The notes: generated by a model not told the origin, from the sequence alone. A stretch of DNA of 64,000 bases from Batillaria attramentaria (GCA_018292915.2 JACVVK020000201.1:806001-870000); one strand, 5' to 3'. Positions 27,638 to 39,041 are shown, counted from the first letter of the stretch. A program made the numbers and translations.

Positions 27638-27671
27638 CGCGCGCACACACACACCACACACACACACACAG
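27553..27671. repeat. (GT)n-(GC)n-(CA)n palindromic microsatellite
   Basis: About 38 GT units lead into GCGCGCGCGCGC and then CA units. The GT and CA arms are mutually complementary, so this tract can form a hairpin or cruciform as well as Z-DNA. Confidence 0.95.
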
Positions 27672-28424
27672 AAAATCAGAATACTGGGTCTGTGTCCTCT
27701 CTCTTTCATCCTCTTGTTTATATGGCATCGGCATGACAGTCTGTTGTATAGTGTCAGCTTGATCTCATTACATAGCCTACCCTTATTTTGTTTCTTCTGT
27801 CAGTCACTGAAACTTTTTTTTGTATTTCTCTCCCGTCTCTTCATGTGATTTTCCTTAATCGGAATATCTTGTAATGCAGGCACACAAACACGAACTCAGA
27901 CCCTACTTTCTTGTCACCTACATCTGAAAATCGGTCGCGTCGTAAAGTTTGTGATTATGGGTCAATAAGTTATTATCAGGGCATAACTTATAGGGTATAA
28001 TTGATATTAGCATTAACCCCCCCCCCCCCCACTCCCACCCCCCCCCCTCACACACACACACACACACATGAATCATAGCGCATGAGGTGATTTCAACAAT
28101 GCCATCTTTCGTCTGTATCATTTATGGCTGTTTTCTCTCGGTCACTGCTTCCGAGCGAAAATTTAATTTTCTGGTGGATGAACAGGGTAGAGTTCGCTCC
28201 TTGCCCGTGAGTAAAACTTTTAATGTATTAAATTTTGTTTTGTTTTTCAATGGTTTGTGTTGGACTTTGAACTGAATCAGTGCTAGCTATGTTTCCTGTT
28301 GCGATTACAAATAAACTGGCCCCTCTTTTTGTTTTTGTGGCTATAGTGCTGGTGGTGGTGGTCATTTTGTCGTTGTGCACTGTTGCATGATGTGTTGCTG
28401 TTATGGTTACTGGCACTGCGTCAA

Positions 28425-28426
<2 letters not shown>

Positions 28427-28510
<84 letters not shown>
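28427..28510. repeat. (GT)n microsatellite
   Basis: About 41 GT units. A short CT run and C run follow at 28556-28586. Confidence 0.95.
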
Positions 28511-28512
<2 letters not shown>

Positions 28513-29814
28513 TTATTTTGATTTCATTTTCAGCATTGGCACAGCCATTAGATTAACTCTCTCTCTCTCTCTCTCCCCCCCCCCCTTCACCCACCCATCC
28601 CCCAATACGCATGACTTGTTTATTTCGGAGATTTGCTAGTGGGCGGACTGTGCGCGAGCAGGCGTGTTTAATAGTGAAGGTAGTCACCCAAACAAGTATT
28701 AAATGCTTACAATACTGAAGCACAGACATGGGTGACCTACTTCGCTAAAGCCAAAGAAATGGATACACGGATCATGGATCATAGCACAACTTCATCAACG
28801 CGTCATTTTCTGCTTGGAATGATGTCAAAGGTTCTTTTCCGTTTGTGGGGACGTTACATGTCCGAGTCGCAAACAGAAAAAGTTTTCTTCAAGGCAGAGA
28901 ACTGTCAAGCTTAGCGTCAGGGAATAGGTTATCGTTCTTTAGTGTGCATTGAAGCCGTCAAAATTAAACTGCTTTTCATTCTGAGCGTTGACAAACTACA
29001 AAGCGTCCTCTGTTCATCTCGCAAAACATCCCAGTCAAGAAGACCCCCGAAGGCTTTATGTATGAAGTCGTCTGTTTTGATTGAGCACCGTTTTATTGGC
29101 TGAACGTCCACAATACACGTTCTGTGGCATGAGACACTTCGTTCATGATCTGAATCGGGACATCATGAAAGGCGTGCTTTACACAACTTTAAAAATGTTC
29201 CCAACAGACTTGGTCCTTATTCCGAAGATGGGTTTCCATTAAATGGGCGTCGCTTACAAGGGCAACTGCGCAACTAAGTAACAAAAGAGCTCAAAAAGTG
29301 TTGTATTCAAAGTGAAGGGGGGTACAAACGACACGATTTGAATGGTTACTGGGCGTATGTTGACGTGTTTGTGCGATAAAAGGTGTTGAAGAAAACACCC
29401 AGAGGAATTCAACATTCTTTGCGAGCATTTCATGTGTTGCGTGCATGAATCGAATGTACATATAAACAGGCATAAGAGTCTACGCAAATGACTGAGAACA
29501 TTTTTGACGGAATGTGAAAGAGGAAACTTTCCATTAACAATTTGGATTAATTCAAGATACCATCTTTGGGCATTTCTGCACCCCGAGACTGATGGAATGA
29601 CTGGCATGTGTTGTTTGAAGATAATTCAGACGCGTGGTCCAGTCCGTTCTTACTGCCTGATGCTTAGCGCTTGCTAGAATGGTTAGAAATCATTCTGAAC
29701 TTTGATCGCTGAGCGAAAAATCATCGGCGAAATCTCTTCAGGAAATACAGTTCGCGGGTTACCTGTCCAACTCCGCCCACGCACCGCCTCTGAAATGCAG
29801 CACAGACTAAATTA
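28511..29814. other. Intergenic; dispersed repeat at 28791-28860
   Basis: Contains the second copy of the 70-bp segment seen at 26.9 kb. Nothing else was recognised. Confidence 0.45.
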
Positions 29815-30066
29815 ATAATCATAATAATAATAATAACAATAACAACAACAACAACAACAACAACAAACGCTTTTAACAACTTCTTGCCTCTTGACCGCGA
29901 ACTGAACCCAGCACGCACTCTCATGTGAACCATACGCATTCTCTCACACACGGAATGAACGGTCCCAAAAACTAGAGGAAAAAAAGTCCAATCCCCAGAA
30001 GGGACTCATCCCTCTAACCTCTCACACTGGTGGCACGAGTGGTTACCACGACTACCATCGACCGCC
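29815..30066 (-). mobile_element. SINE-2 copy, reverse, internally deleted
   Basis: It runs from an (ATA)n/(ACA)n tail through GCGAACTGAACCCAGCACGC and CGCATTCTCTCACACAC, then jumps to the head region (ACCTCTCACACTGGTGGC, GTGGTTACCACGACTACC). Compared with 34.5 kb, the middle of the body is missing. Confidence 0.65.
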
Positions 30067-30487
30067 AATAATCATCATCATCATGATGTAGACAGTCTGT
30101 TATCCCAAGGACACCGCAATATGACCTCGGGTATGACGGGTGACAGGACCCGATAAGGTAAGACGATGACCAACTTTCCGACAGATAATTCTGATCCTGC
30201 ACTAGCTCGCCAGGAATCCACACGTGTCAGAGTATGTGGGCGAGCGAGGCGTTGGCGCGATTGTGACGTCATAGCCCCTGGGGTCCTCCTTTGCGTCACT
30301 GAGAGGCTCAGCGGTTGTGCAGCCCCTCGGGTGGCGGACAGCAACATTTTCGCCGCGTCAACGGTTGTAGTGCAGACGTTCAGAACATAGAAAGCATTGT
30401 TCGAAAGAACCTTTGTTGAAGGCGCAGCTGAGCCTGAATGCGCTTAAGGGGCGTCTTTTAATCAAATAAAGATTAACAATACAGTTT

Positions 30488-30596
<109 letters not shown>

Positions 30597-30749
30597 TTTG
30601 ACTGACTGATTCTTGATTTCTCAACGGTAACAATTTTAACACAAAGGTCAGTTTTCTAACTTGTCGTTGCTACAGCTACTGCATAGCCAATAATTATAGC
30701 ATGGAATAAAGCATGCTTTTGAGTTCTTTCACTGATTTATGGAACGCTA

Positions 30750-30914
30750 GAGTGTTAACCTGAAAGAGGGAGAGTGTTGATGCACGTTTTTGTGCTGCGG
30801 AAGGGAATTCCATAGGGAACTACCAGAAAAACAGAGACTTGTCTTGAAAATATCAATGCGAGTTTTGGGTACAGTGGTGGACATTCTTGTAGTTTCACAA
30901 AGAAGTGTTGACTG
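30750..30914 (-). pseudogene. LINE reverse-transcriptase C-terminal remnant
   Basis: On the minus strand the frame reads STTVPKTRIDIFKTSLCF followed by SGSSLWNSLPQHKN. This fits the conserved P-R-T-x-x-F-K-x-S-x-x-Y/F-S-G-x-x-LWNSLP end of CR1/Rex-type ORF2 proteins. The rest of the element is not recognisable, and a GA-rich tract adjoins it. Confidence 0.72.
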
Positions 30915-30929
30915 GGGTAGAAATGCACG

Positions 30930-32400
30930 TTTCTTGGGGAGAGACAGAGAGCGACAGACAGAGAGACAAAGAGACAGAGAGACAGAGAGAGAGAAGCGCG
31001 TCTTCTTTGAGCTACTGAGATGCAAATCTCGAAGCAATAAACAAGTTTTATTTCTGAGTTTTCTATTAGACATCAGAGTTTATGGGACTCTAAAAATGCT
31101 GTGTTGATTTAACCAACAACAGAGCTAACGACCCATGCTCAACATAAAAGAAAGTTGCGGTTTTGTTCTTTCACAGGCTCGAACCGTGTTATGACCGAGA
31201 TAAAAGAACCCATATTGCAGCGATATCCGGTGCGTGAATTTTATTATTCGCAATACAGCACTTACGTAGGGAGGCGGTGGTTATCGCCAAATTTTATTGT
31301 TGCGCAGCTTATTCTGTGCACTACAATGGATATCCGAGGGGTGGCAAACTTTACTGATACCTCCAGCAGTGTTTGTGTTCAGTTGTACTGTTTGTTTGTT
31401 TTATGGGTTTTGTCGGTGGTGCGAGAAAACCGCTTAGCTCAGCCGTTATATGGCGCTGAATTGTTCCACTGCATTGTTCGACCCCTTCGACGCCAAAGAA
31501 GTAAATTTTGCCCAAACAGCAGCTCGTTTTGTATTATTCTCCACTCAAAGCAGAAACTTTCTCCGTCACCCTACCAGTTACGATCTACAGTCTTTTATGA
31601 CATGTTTATTCGCAGCAGTCAAATTATTTGTCTTCCGATACCTTTTGTGTCGAAAACCAACGCCCGTGTTTGTTTGTGTGGATGGAAATTGCTTGTAGAT
31701 AAAGTTTCCCCTTCTCTCGAAATGTTAGCAAAAAGTCTTCACGTACAAAGCGGTTGGAATTGTAACAACCTGCACGTCCAGTGGAAAGGGGTATACGGAG
31801 ATAAACTTGGAGCAAACTGTTCCGGAAACATTCTTTCTTCTCATCACGAACTCCGTACCATAAAGTCGCTTGTTTGGGTCTAATCGGGCTCTGATCGCAG
31901 TTCTAATCCTTTTCGGACACAAACGTTTGGACCGTTGCCAGCAAGCCTCGGGAAAGCAAAGAGCAATACGACTTTTCTTTAATTCCACACGAGAGAAACT
32001 TTGCGTGGTTAAGCCTTAAGGATTCATCCCGGTTTCAACGTTAAACGTTGATCCTTGTTTCTTCGTCCTCCGACGTGATGGCTTTTTGATGGCAATCATT
32101 TCGTATACAGTATATACAGATGGCTTTTCCGTGGCAATCATCTGGTGTACGGATACACTTCAGGTGTTTTAACCCGCGATGTCGGCGTTGTCAAAGTATG
32201 ACCCGCCTATCTGTCTTCTTAATGCGTTTTCAACACCATTTAAAACTCCATCAAACACTGGCGTAGTGGTTGTTCCCCTGCATCCTGTACGGATATGAAT
32301 AGTGAGAAGCGGAAATCGTGAAGCTATTGTCTGTTTTCATGTGTACTGTTTTCATCTTTATTTTCCATCTGTGACCCCCTCGCCCCCCCCCCCCTCCTCC
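30930..32400. other. Intergenic; long open frame without coding support
   Basis: A 242-codon plus-strand frame spans 31155-31883. Its product shows no domain, signal or composition typical of a gene, so I do not call it. No repeat was recognised. Confidence 0.4.
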
Positions 32401-33005
32401 GGGGCGGTCGGTGGTCTAGTGGTTAAGAGACTCTGCCAGCAATGCGAGAGGTCAGGTTCGAGTCTCCGTCGCGGCGAGGTGAGCCGTGATGGCCGAACGG
32501 TAGAGCGTTGGACTTCTAAAACTCGGGTCGTGAGTTCGTATCCCGGCTGGGGCCAAATATTTGTGCTGGCTTTTTCATCGTTGCCCCGTCTTTGACATCA
32601 CCCGCATGTGGTGGAAAAGGACCTTAAACCCCCAAACACCCACCCACGCACCCACCCTCCCTCGCGGCGAATTTTTTTTCCTTCTAGTACGTGGCACTGT
32701 TCATTCAGGCCCATCTCGGGGGTTCTCTCCGGGTACTCCGGCTCCCCCCCCCCCTCCCCTCTGCTTTGGAAATGTTCAGCCCACAAAATTTAAAATAAAT
32801 GCAATTCTAAATACCGAACTTAAATAGCTGAGCTGACCCTTCGCACCACGTGATTGTAATGTGTTCCTGTCCAGTGTGTGAGAGAATGCGTGTGATTCAC
32901 GCAAGTGTGCGTGTTGGGTTCAGCTCGCGGCGCTTTGAGCCAATTCCAGAAACTGGGAAAAAGCGCCCACACAATACACAGATATTAATATCAACATTAT
33001 CATAA
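32401..33005 (+). mobile_element. SINE-2 copy, full length, interrupted by SINE-1
   Basis: The tRNA-like head at 32401-32477 (A box TGGTCTAGTGG, B box GGTTCGAGTCT) is separated from the body at 32662-33005 by a younger SINE-1. The body includes CATTCAGGCCCATCTC, TTCTCTCCGGGTACTCCGG, CACGTGATTGTAATGTG and a GCGGCGCTTTGAGCC-type 3' end. Removing the insert leaves the order seen in the 34.5- and 43.5-kb copies. Confidence 0.85.
32478..32661 (+). mobile_element. SINE-1 copy nested in SINE-2 (subfamily B)
   Basis: A full-length copy flanked by the direct repeat TCGCGGCGA at 32469-32477 and 32662-32670. The B box carries an extra base (GTTCGTATCC) and the body reads CACCCGCATGTGG. Confidence 0.9.
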
Positions 33006-34114
33006 TTACATCAAAGAATTGCACGGATGGATGGGGACAAACGAACAAACGGTCTTTGGTTTCCACAGAATAGTACCGCATTATTCACAATGGTTTCGTT
33101 CGGTCGTTCTCTTAATGAAGGAATCTTCATCTCTGGAGCCATAAACCTTGTATTATATGTAAGTCTTTGTACTTGGAGGCACATACCTTACTTAAAATAT
33201 GATGCATGTATAAGATTCAATATTGCCATTGTTCGGTACAGAACTGTTAAAATATATCCTACTAAGGGATGCAATACTTGTTTTAAACCCTTCGTCCCCA
33301 CTCCCAAATAATAAGTATGGTTTTACCAACGTCTAACGCAGTCCTTGCCCTAAGTATACCATAGGACTAAAAATACACGTGTGTGTAATTACAGCTGAGC
33401 TTTCACGTGCGCGTTTTTCAAAGTGGACGTGCATGTGACGAGCTACAAAGCGACTTCGCTAACCACTGTGATGTCCCTCTGATAGTACGGTGGTATACTT
33501 TGTCCAGTTACTGCCAACACGCCATAACATGCTCGTTTGTTTCTACAAACTTCGGTCCTCAATCGCCCATTGCTTGACTGCTCGCGCTGCTGAGAGAGTT
33601 AACTACCTTGGTTGCCCCGGGCAACGCGTGTTTGTGTTACCATAGCTACCATTATCTGGAGAAAGGGCCTAAGTGGCATGAATTTGATAAGCGGCTAAGC
33701 CCTTTTTCGAGATGCTCGTAGAATAAGGCGATGTCCTCGGGCAGGTGAAGCTGGCTGAGTTGCCAAGTTTTTGTGGGGATTGGTATAAATGGGATTTTAT
33801 GAGATTATTGTCTGGACGTATGAAAAGTAGGCCGCCGGTGTGTGTATGACCATCCCCGTGGGAAACTACAGGTCAAGGACTGGGCTGATACTGGGACTAC
33901 TCCCGACTGTTTTCATTGACTGGCAGTAACACGCCATCTCCCTCCAGTCCCACGTGATTCGCTCATACACACTTCATCAGGACCTCCTCTCCCGTTCAAC
34001 GGATTCTTGCGGATTTGGCCATCCTTTCCACAGGATAAAGACTCATCAATGTATTAGAATTTATCTGCTAACCGTAAGCTGTGAACTGTGCGTTAGCATT
34101 TTCAGACCGTTTAA
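33006..34114. other. Intergenic, nothing recognised
   Basis: No gene or repeat was recognised on either strand. Confidence 0.4.
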
Positions 34115-34265
34115 AGATTATTGCCTGCATGAGTTGTCCCCCGTGCATACACAAGCCCTCAGCATGCATGCATTTTTCGTGATTTTTTCGGGGCAGCTTT
34201 GTGCTCTGCCACGAAAAATGCGTGCTTGTTGCGGCAAGGGAAACAACTCATGCAGGCAATAATCT
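34115..34265. mobile_element. MITE-like foldback element, 151 bp
   Basis: The outer 23 bp (34115-34137) are a perfect inverted repeat of 34243-34265 (AGATTATTGCCTGCATGAG / its complement). A further internal complementary pair (GCATTTTTCGTG and CACGAAAAATGC) extends the fold. No convincing target-site duplication was seen. Confidence 0.7.
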
Positions 34266-34494
34266 CTCAACAGGCCGAAAATGTACTGTGCTGGTGAATG
34301 CGACAGTTTCCACCGCTTCTGTGCACACTGTGAAATAACACGGGGACCTCAAAGTTGTTCGCAACTGTCCACTTTCCTTGTCACCGAGTATTTTGATTCT
34401 TTCCTTTTTAGGCATTACTAAGCTCAGCCCGGTCTCGGTTAGCCCGATTTGGCGTTGTTACAGGGGGTAGAAGATCGTCGCCCCAGGAACAGGA

Positions 34495-34895
34495 ATAATA
34501 ATAAATAATAATAGTGAGGATTGTATAGGCGCTTTACCCAATTTCGTTAATCGGCTCAAAGCGCCGCGAACTGAACCCAACACGCACGCTCACGTGAATC
34601 ACACGCATTCTCTCACACACTGGACATAAACACATTACAATCACGTGGTGCGAAGGGTCAGCTCAGCTATTTAAATTTCGGAATTTAGAATTGCATTTAT
34701 TTTTCAAATTTTGTGGGCTGAACATTTCCAAAGCAGAGGGGGAGGAAGCCGGAGTACCCGGAGAGAATCTTCGACGATCGGCCCGAATGAACGGTGTCAC
34801 ATACGAGGAGGAAAAATTCTTCGCCCGAGTGGGACTCGAACCCCTGACCTCTCGCACTGGTGACAAGTCTCTTAACCACTAGACCACCGACCGGA
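34495..34895 (-). mobile_element. SINE-2 copy, full length, reverse
   Basis: On the minus strand: head (CCGGTCGGTGGTCTAGTGG, then GGTTCGAGTCC), body (GATCGTCGAAGATTCTCTCC on the same strand), the CACGTGATTGTAATGTG block, and a tail GGTAAAGCGCCTATACAATC leading into (ATT)n. The head sequence crosses the point where the 32.4-kb copy is interrupted, which gives the uninterrupted state. Confidence 0.85.
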
Positions 34896-36460
34896 AAGGA
34901 CTGTGTGTATGTATTTGTGCACGTGTCTTAGTGGCGTGATGCAAGACACCACCAAAATAACTCAGAACAATCTTTGAGCATAAACTGCCAGCAACAGGTC
35001 CTTTATACCATTCAGTCTTTTGTCGCCCATTCACGTGTAATAACCTTTCTAGTTTTTTGGTTTTTTTTACCGTAGACACGCGGTGTTGTACCAGTCTGTG
35101 AAAGAAACGTTTTGTCGTCCATCCGTCTTCGATGTTGTCCTTGAAAATGACGGAGCGTAGAGCAGGGCGAGTGACAGCCACTCAACTGGATTGGAGGTGC
35201 GTGCAAAAGAGAGGCGTATATGGGGGAAAAAATACCTCTATTTCCAAAAGACCATCTCGACAAGTTTGATATAGAAATTATACAGAGGGAGGAGCGGAAC
35301 TTCTCACACTTACTGTCCTTGGTCGTCAGCTCGCCCGTCAAGTGTTTGCACAAATCGCGTCGTCCCCACACGTATCTGAGAGTTAGGAAACTTGGCTCCG
35401 GAATAGCCCCAAGACCATACGAGCAGTTCCGACGCTCGCGCTATTGTGCACGTGCGATGGACGCACGCGCAGGGCGTGCCTGGAACGTGCTGTAGAGGCG
35501 CCTTGATCCCACTACGGCGGTTAGAGTCACCTCCCCTTGTGTCATGTGACGTCCTTTGGGTTCTTTGGTGCAGGGGAGAAGATACTGTTTGCCTGCGATT
35601 AACGCACCTCGGTTTAAAAGAAAAAAGGGGGGACTATTACGTTACGGCAGAACCTCCAGCCGATTGTGTAGAAAATCAGGTCAAGAGAGTTGCACGTCAC
35701 GAACATGCATTAGTGTTGTTGAATCAGCATTCTCTCCTAAAGAAGGAGCCTGAGTAGATGCTGCTTATGGCTGATTAAAAAACTACAACGGTCGTCTTTA
35801 ACACTCAGGCTATTAAAGAAGTTTACTGCTGACAAGGCAAAAAAAAAAAAAAAAAAAAAAGGATTACAAGGTCCCATTCACGATCTTGATTTCAAAGGAT
35901 TTTTTTTTTTTTTTTTGCCCCGCATGGCATGGAAAGGGGTTGGGGAGAAGGTGTGTGTGTGGTGGTGATGGTGGTGGTGAGGTAGTATGCAGGACATTTT
36001 GGAAAAGCTTTTACTTTTTTTTTTTTTTTTTGTCTAGCTGGATTTTAGCGCTTATCTAGCGTTTGTACCACTTCGGACAACGTGTGTATTTAGCTATTAG
36101 GAAACTGCCCATGTTCTTCGCAGGATCAAAGGCTGAGTTCCCAACAAACATTGGGCAGTGGAGTAAAGGAAATAAACTTCGTAATTCCCATCCCTCCGTG
36201 CTGACATATAAACTGGAAAACTTTATGCAGTATACACGTTACATGTCTAGTGCAACTACTCAGTATACACGCTACATGTCTGATGCAACTCATAATTACT
36301 TTACATTTACCTAAATTGCAGCAACGGTCCACTTGAAAGTTATCCGGGATTATCACTCTAAAGAAACCTGCTGAATACACCCTTGGTTAGGATGTTCTAT
36401 AGTAGAAGGGGTTTCCTTGGTCAAGGTGTAGACTTGAAAGTTAACGCCCTGTGTATACTG
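34896..36460. other. Intergenic, homopolymers only
   Basis: Poly(A) at 35840-35859 and poly(T) at 35901-35917 and 36016-36031. A 30-bp near-duplication (AGTATACACG-TACATGTCT) lies at 36230-36290. No gene was seen. Confidence 0.4.
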
Positions 36461-37098
36461 CCTATGTGGTGGAAAAGGACGTTAAACCCCCAAACACCTA
36501 CCCACCCTGTGTATACTGCCTATGTGGTGGAAAAGGACGTTAAACCCTCAAACACCTACCCACCCTGTGCATACTGCCTATGTGGTGGAAAAGGACGTTA
36601 AACCCCCAAACACCTACCCACCCTGTGCATACTGCCTATGTGGTGGAAAAGGACGTTAAACCCCCAAACACCTACCCACCCTGTGTATACTGCCTATGTG
36701 GTGGAAAAGGACGTTAAACCCCCAAACACCTACCCACCCTGTGCATACTGCCTATTGGTGGAAAAGGACGTTAAACCCCCAAACACCTACCCACCCTGTG
36801 CATACTGCCTATGTGGTGGAAAAGGACGTTAAACCCCCAAACACCTACCCACCCTGTGTATACTGCCTATGTGGTGGAAAAGGACGTTAAACCCCCAAAC
36901 ACCTACCCACCCTGTGCATACTGCCTATGTGGTGGAAAAGGACGTTAAACCCCCAAACACCTACCCACCCTGTGTATACTGCCTATGTGGTGGAAAAGGA
37001 CGTTAAACCCCCAAACACCTACCCACCCTGTGCATACTGCCTATGTGGTGGAAAAGGACGTTAAACCCCCAAACACCTACCCACCCTGTGTATACTGC
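36461..37098. repeat. 58-bp minisatellite derived from the SINE-1 tail, 11 units
   Basis: Units start at 36461, 36519, 36577, 36635, 36693, 36751, 36808, 36866, 36924, 36982 and 37040. Unit 6 lacks one base. Each unit carries TATGTGGTGGAAAAGGACG and TTAAACCCCCAAACACC, the SINE-1 3' end, joined by a linker GTGTATACTG or GTGCATACTG. Units are nearly identical, implying recent amplification or homogenisation. Confidence 0.95.
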
Positions 37099-37677
37099 AA
37101 CGGACTCGTCACTCGGTAATGACTAAATTAAATGAAGCAAAAGCTTGAAATTAATGTTCAGCGAATTATAATTGTTAGGACTTAACCCACGTCTTATGGG
37201 AGAAGACACAGCAGAGGGAAATGAAACCAGATTGGTGAAGGAGGGGGGGGGGGGGGTGAAACCAGAGGCGCAGACAAAAAAAAAATGAAGAAGGAAAAGT
37301 TCGGAAAGGAAATCCTGCCGTCTATGGCTTGCCGGGTCAAGCCACACTCTCCGTCTCTCCCTCTAATCCCATCAAAGACGTTTCAGCGTTGTTTTCCTCC
37401 CCTGTTTGGTGCAACTTCATCATTGAGTTGTCGATCGTGCTTTTTGGGGCGAGTTTGTGTTTGCCCCACTAATGCATTAAAGCCAAGGAGATGTCTTCCC
37501 GTGAGACTTTATCATATTAGCTTGCGATATACAGTAATAGCTCGAATTGCAGGGTGCGTCCCATTTACGTCAGGTTCGCTATACTTGGAACGTTTGTCAT
37601 TGTTGTAGGCTTTTCTCCTGGACATACGTGACATTGTTCAAAGAGGCAAGAGAAACAGCGGTCGGGTAGGGCAGGGA

Positions 37678-37720
<43 letters not shown>

Positions 37721-38114
37721 GAAGAGGTGGGGGAGGGGTTGGGAGGTACGGAAGGAAGGAGAGGGAATTCTGGAAAGGTTTTAAGGCCTCAGGGATGGAA
37801 TGGAAGATGTTGTTCTCCTCATTCAGCTGATTTTTAAAATATCGTGTTTGCGTGGGTGCTATGATGCTTCTATAGTTGTGCTTGTCCGCCATGAGCATTC
37901 CCAGTCACCTAGTGCAGAGCTGGTCTGTCAATTCTCGGCTCGCGAGTTCAATGCCCGGCTGGGAGCCAAAAAAATGTGTGGTGGTTTTCAACTCATTGCC
38001 CCTTCTTATACATCATTCAAATTTTCCTTTACCAGCAGATAATGCACATGTATGCAGTTTCTAAGTATTGCCACACACTGCGACACTCCTTCAACTCTTC
38101 TTGAAATCTTCAGA
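37099..38114. other. Intergenic; (GT)n and a decayed SINE-1-like segment
   Basis: About 19 GT units lie at 37680-37718. At about 37935-38035, CGCGAGTTCAATGCCCGGCT and downstream CATTGCCCCTTCTTATAC suggest a decayed SINE-1. No gene was seen. Confidence 0.4.
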
Positions 38115-38221
38115 TCACTGGAAGCCACTTCAAGCCACTATCATGGAATCTGCAGTGGTCTCGGGCCTAGCGGGGAACGCCCACGCCTTGCATAACAGTG
38201 GCTTGAAGTGGCTCCCACTGG
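38115..38221. repeat. Imperfect hairpin, 24-bp arms
   Basis: GGAAGCCACTTCAAGCCACT at 38120-38139 is the near-complement of 38197-38221 (AGTGGCTTGAAGTGGCTCCC), separated by about 57 nt. Confidence 0.75.
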
Positions 38222-38483
38222 TGTGCAGCGGCTTGGGCTTGGGGTGGTCGGGTTCCGCCTCTTAAGAGTTAAAGGCCAATTTGCCGGCAAGGATCGTTCG
38301 AAGCTGTTTTGCTAGGCTCTAGCATCGCACCATTTACACACAGTTACAGCCACAGTCACTGACTGACATCAACACAATGCGCAATGCGAGGCGAAGAGCA
38401 CAGCGTCAGCTACAGCCGTGCGGGCAAGCGTTGAATAGGAGAGCTTCAGGTCGTGGCAGTTTACTTTCGCGCAGGCAGCAGAG

Positions 38484-39041
38484 TTCAGTGTGTCGTTTCC
38501 AGAACTCTGCTTTGAATAATGACGGACTATTTCAACTGCACAGACCCGTTCACCAACGCATCTATTGCAAAAGTTTTATTCTTTGAAGCCTTGTGATGTC
38601 AAAAGAACAATATGTTGCTTCCAGACCTCTGCGTAGCATGCATTATGACAGACTGTTTCGAATGTACAGACCCATTCACAAGCGCAGCTTTTGCAAAAGT
38701 TTTCTTCTTTGTAGGGGAGCCGGGGTGGCCGAATGGTAGAGCGTTGGACTTCTAATGCTCGGGTCGTGAGTTCGTATCCCGGCTGGGGCCAAATATTTGT
38801 GCTGGTTTTTTCATCGTTGCCCCGTCTTTGATATCACCCGTATGTGGTGGAAAAGGACGTGAAACCCCCAAACACCCCACCCACCCTTGAAGGCTTGTAA
38901 TATCAAAAGAACAGTGTGTTGTTTCCAGAGCTCTGATTAGCATTATTACAGACTGTTTCAACTGCACATTCACCCGTTCACCAACGCAGCTATTGCAAAA
39001 GTGTTCTTCTTTGAAGCCTTGTACTATCAAAATAACAGTCT
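38484..39041. repeat. 122-bp tandem repeat, about three units, interrupted by SINE-1
   Basis: Landmarks TGTGTCGTTTCC, TATGTTGCTTCC and TGTGTTGTTTCC start at 38489, 38611 and 38915. The first spacing is 122 bp; the second becomes similar once the SINE at 38714-38887 is removed. Other conserved blocks are TGCACAGACCCGTTCACCAA and TTCTTTGAAGCCTTGT. Confidence 0.85.
38714..38887 (+). mobile_element. SINE-1 copy in a tandem repeat (subfamily B)
   Basis: A full-length copy with the B box GTTCGTATCC and body CACCCGTATGTGG. It splits the second unit of the 122-bp tandem repeat within TTCTTTGAAGCCTTG. Confidence 0.92.

Noticed and set aside
31155..31883. 242-codon open frame on plus
   Set aside because: No recognisable domain, many Cys/Arg/Ser residues in random order, no neighbouring exon with matching splice sites, and no homology that I can recall. 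A frame this long can occur by chance in 64 kb.
36461..37098. CRISPR array
   Set aside because: Units are contiguous with no variable spacers, the genome is eukaryotic, and the unit is a SINE tail.
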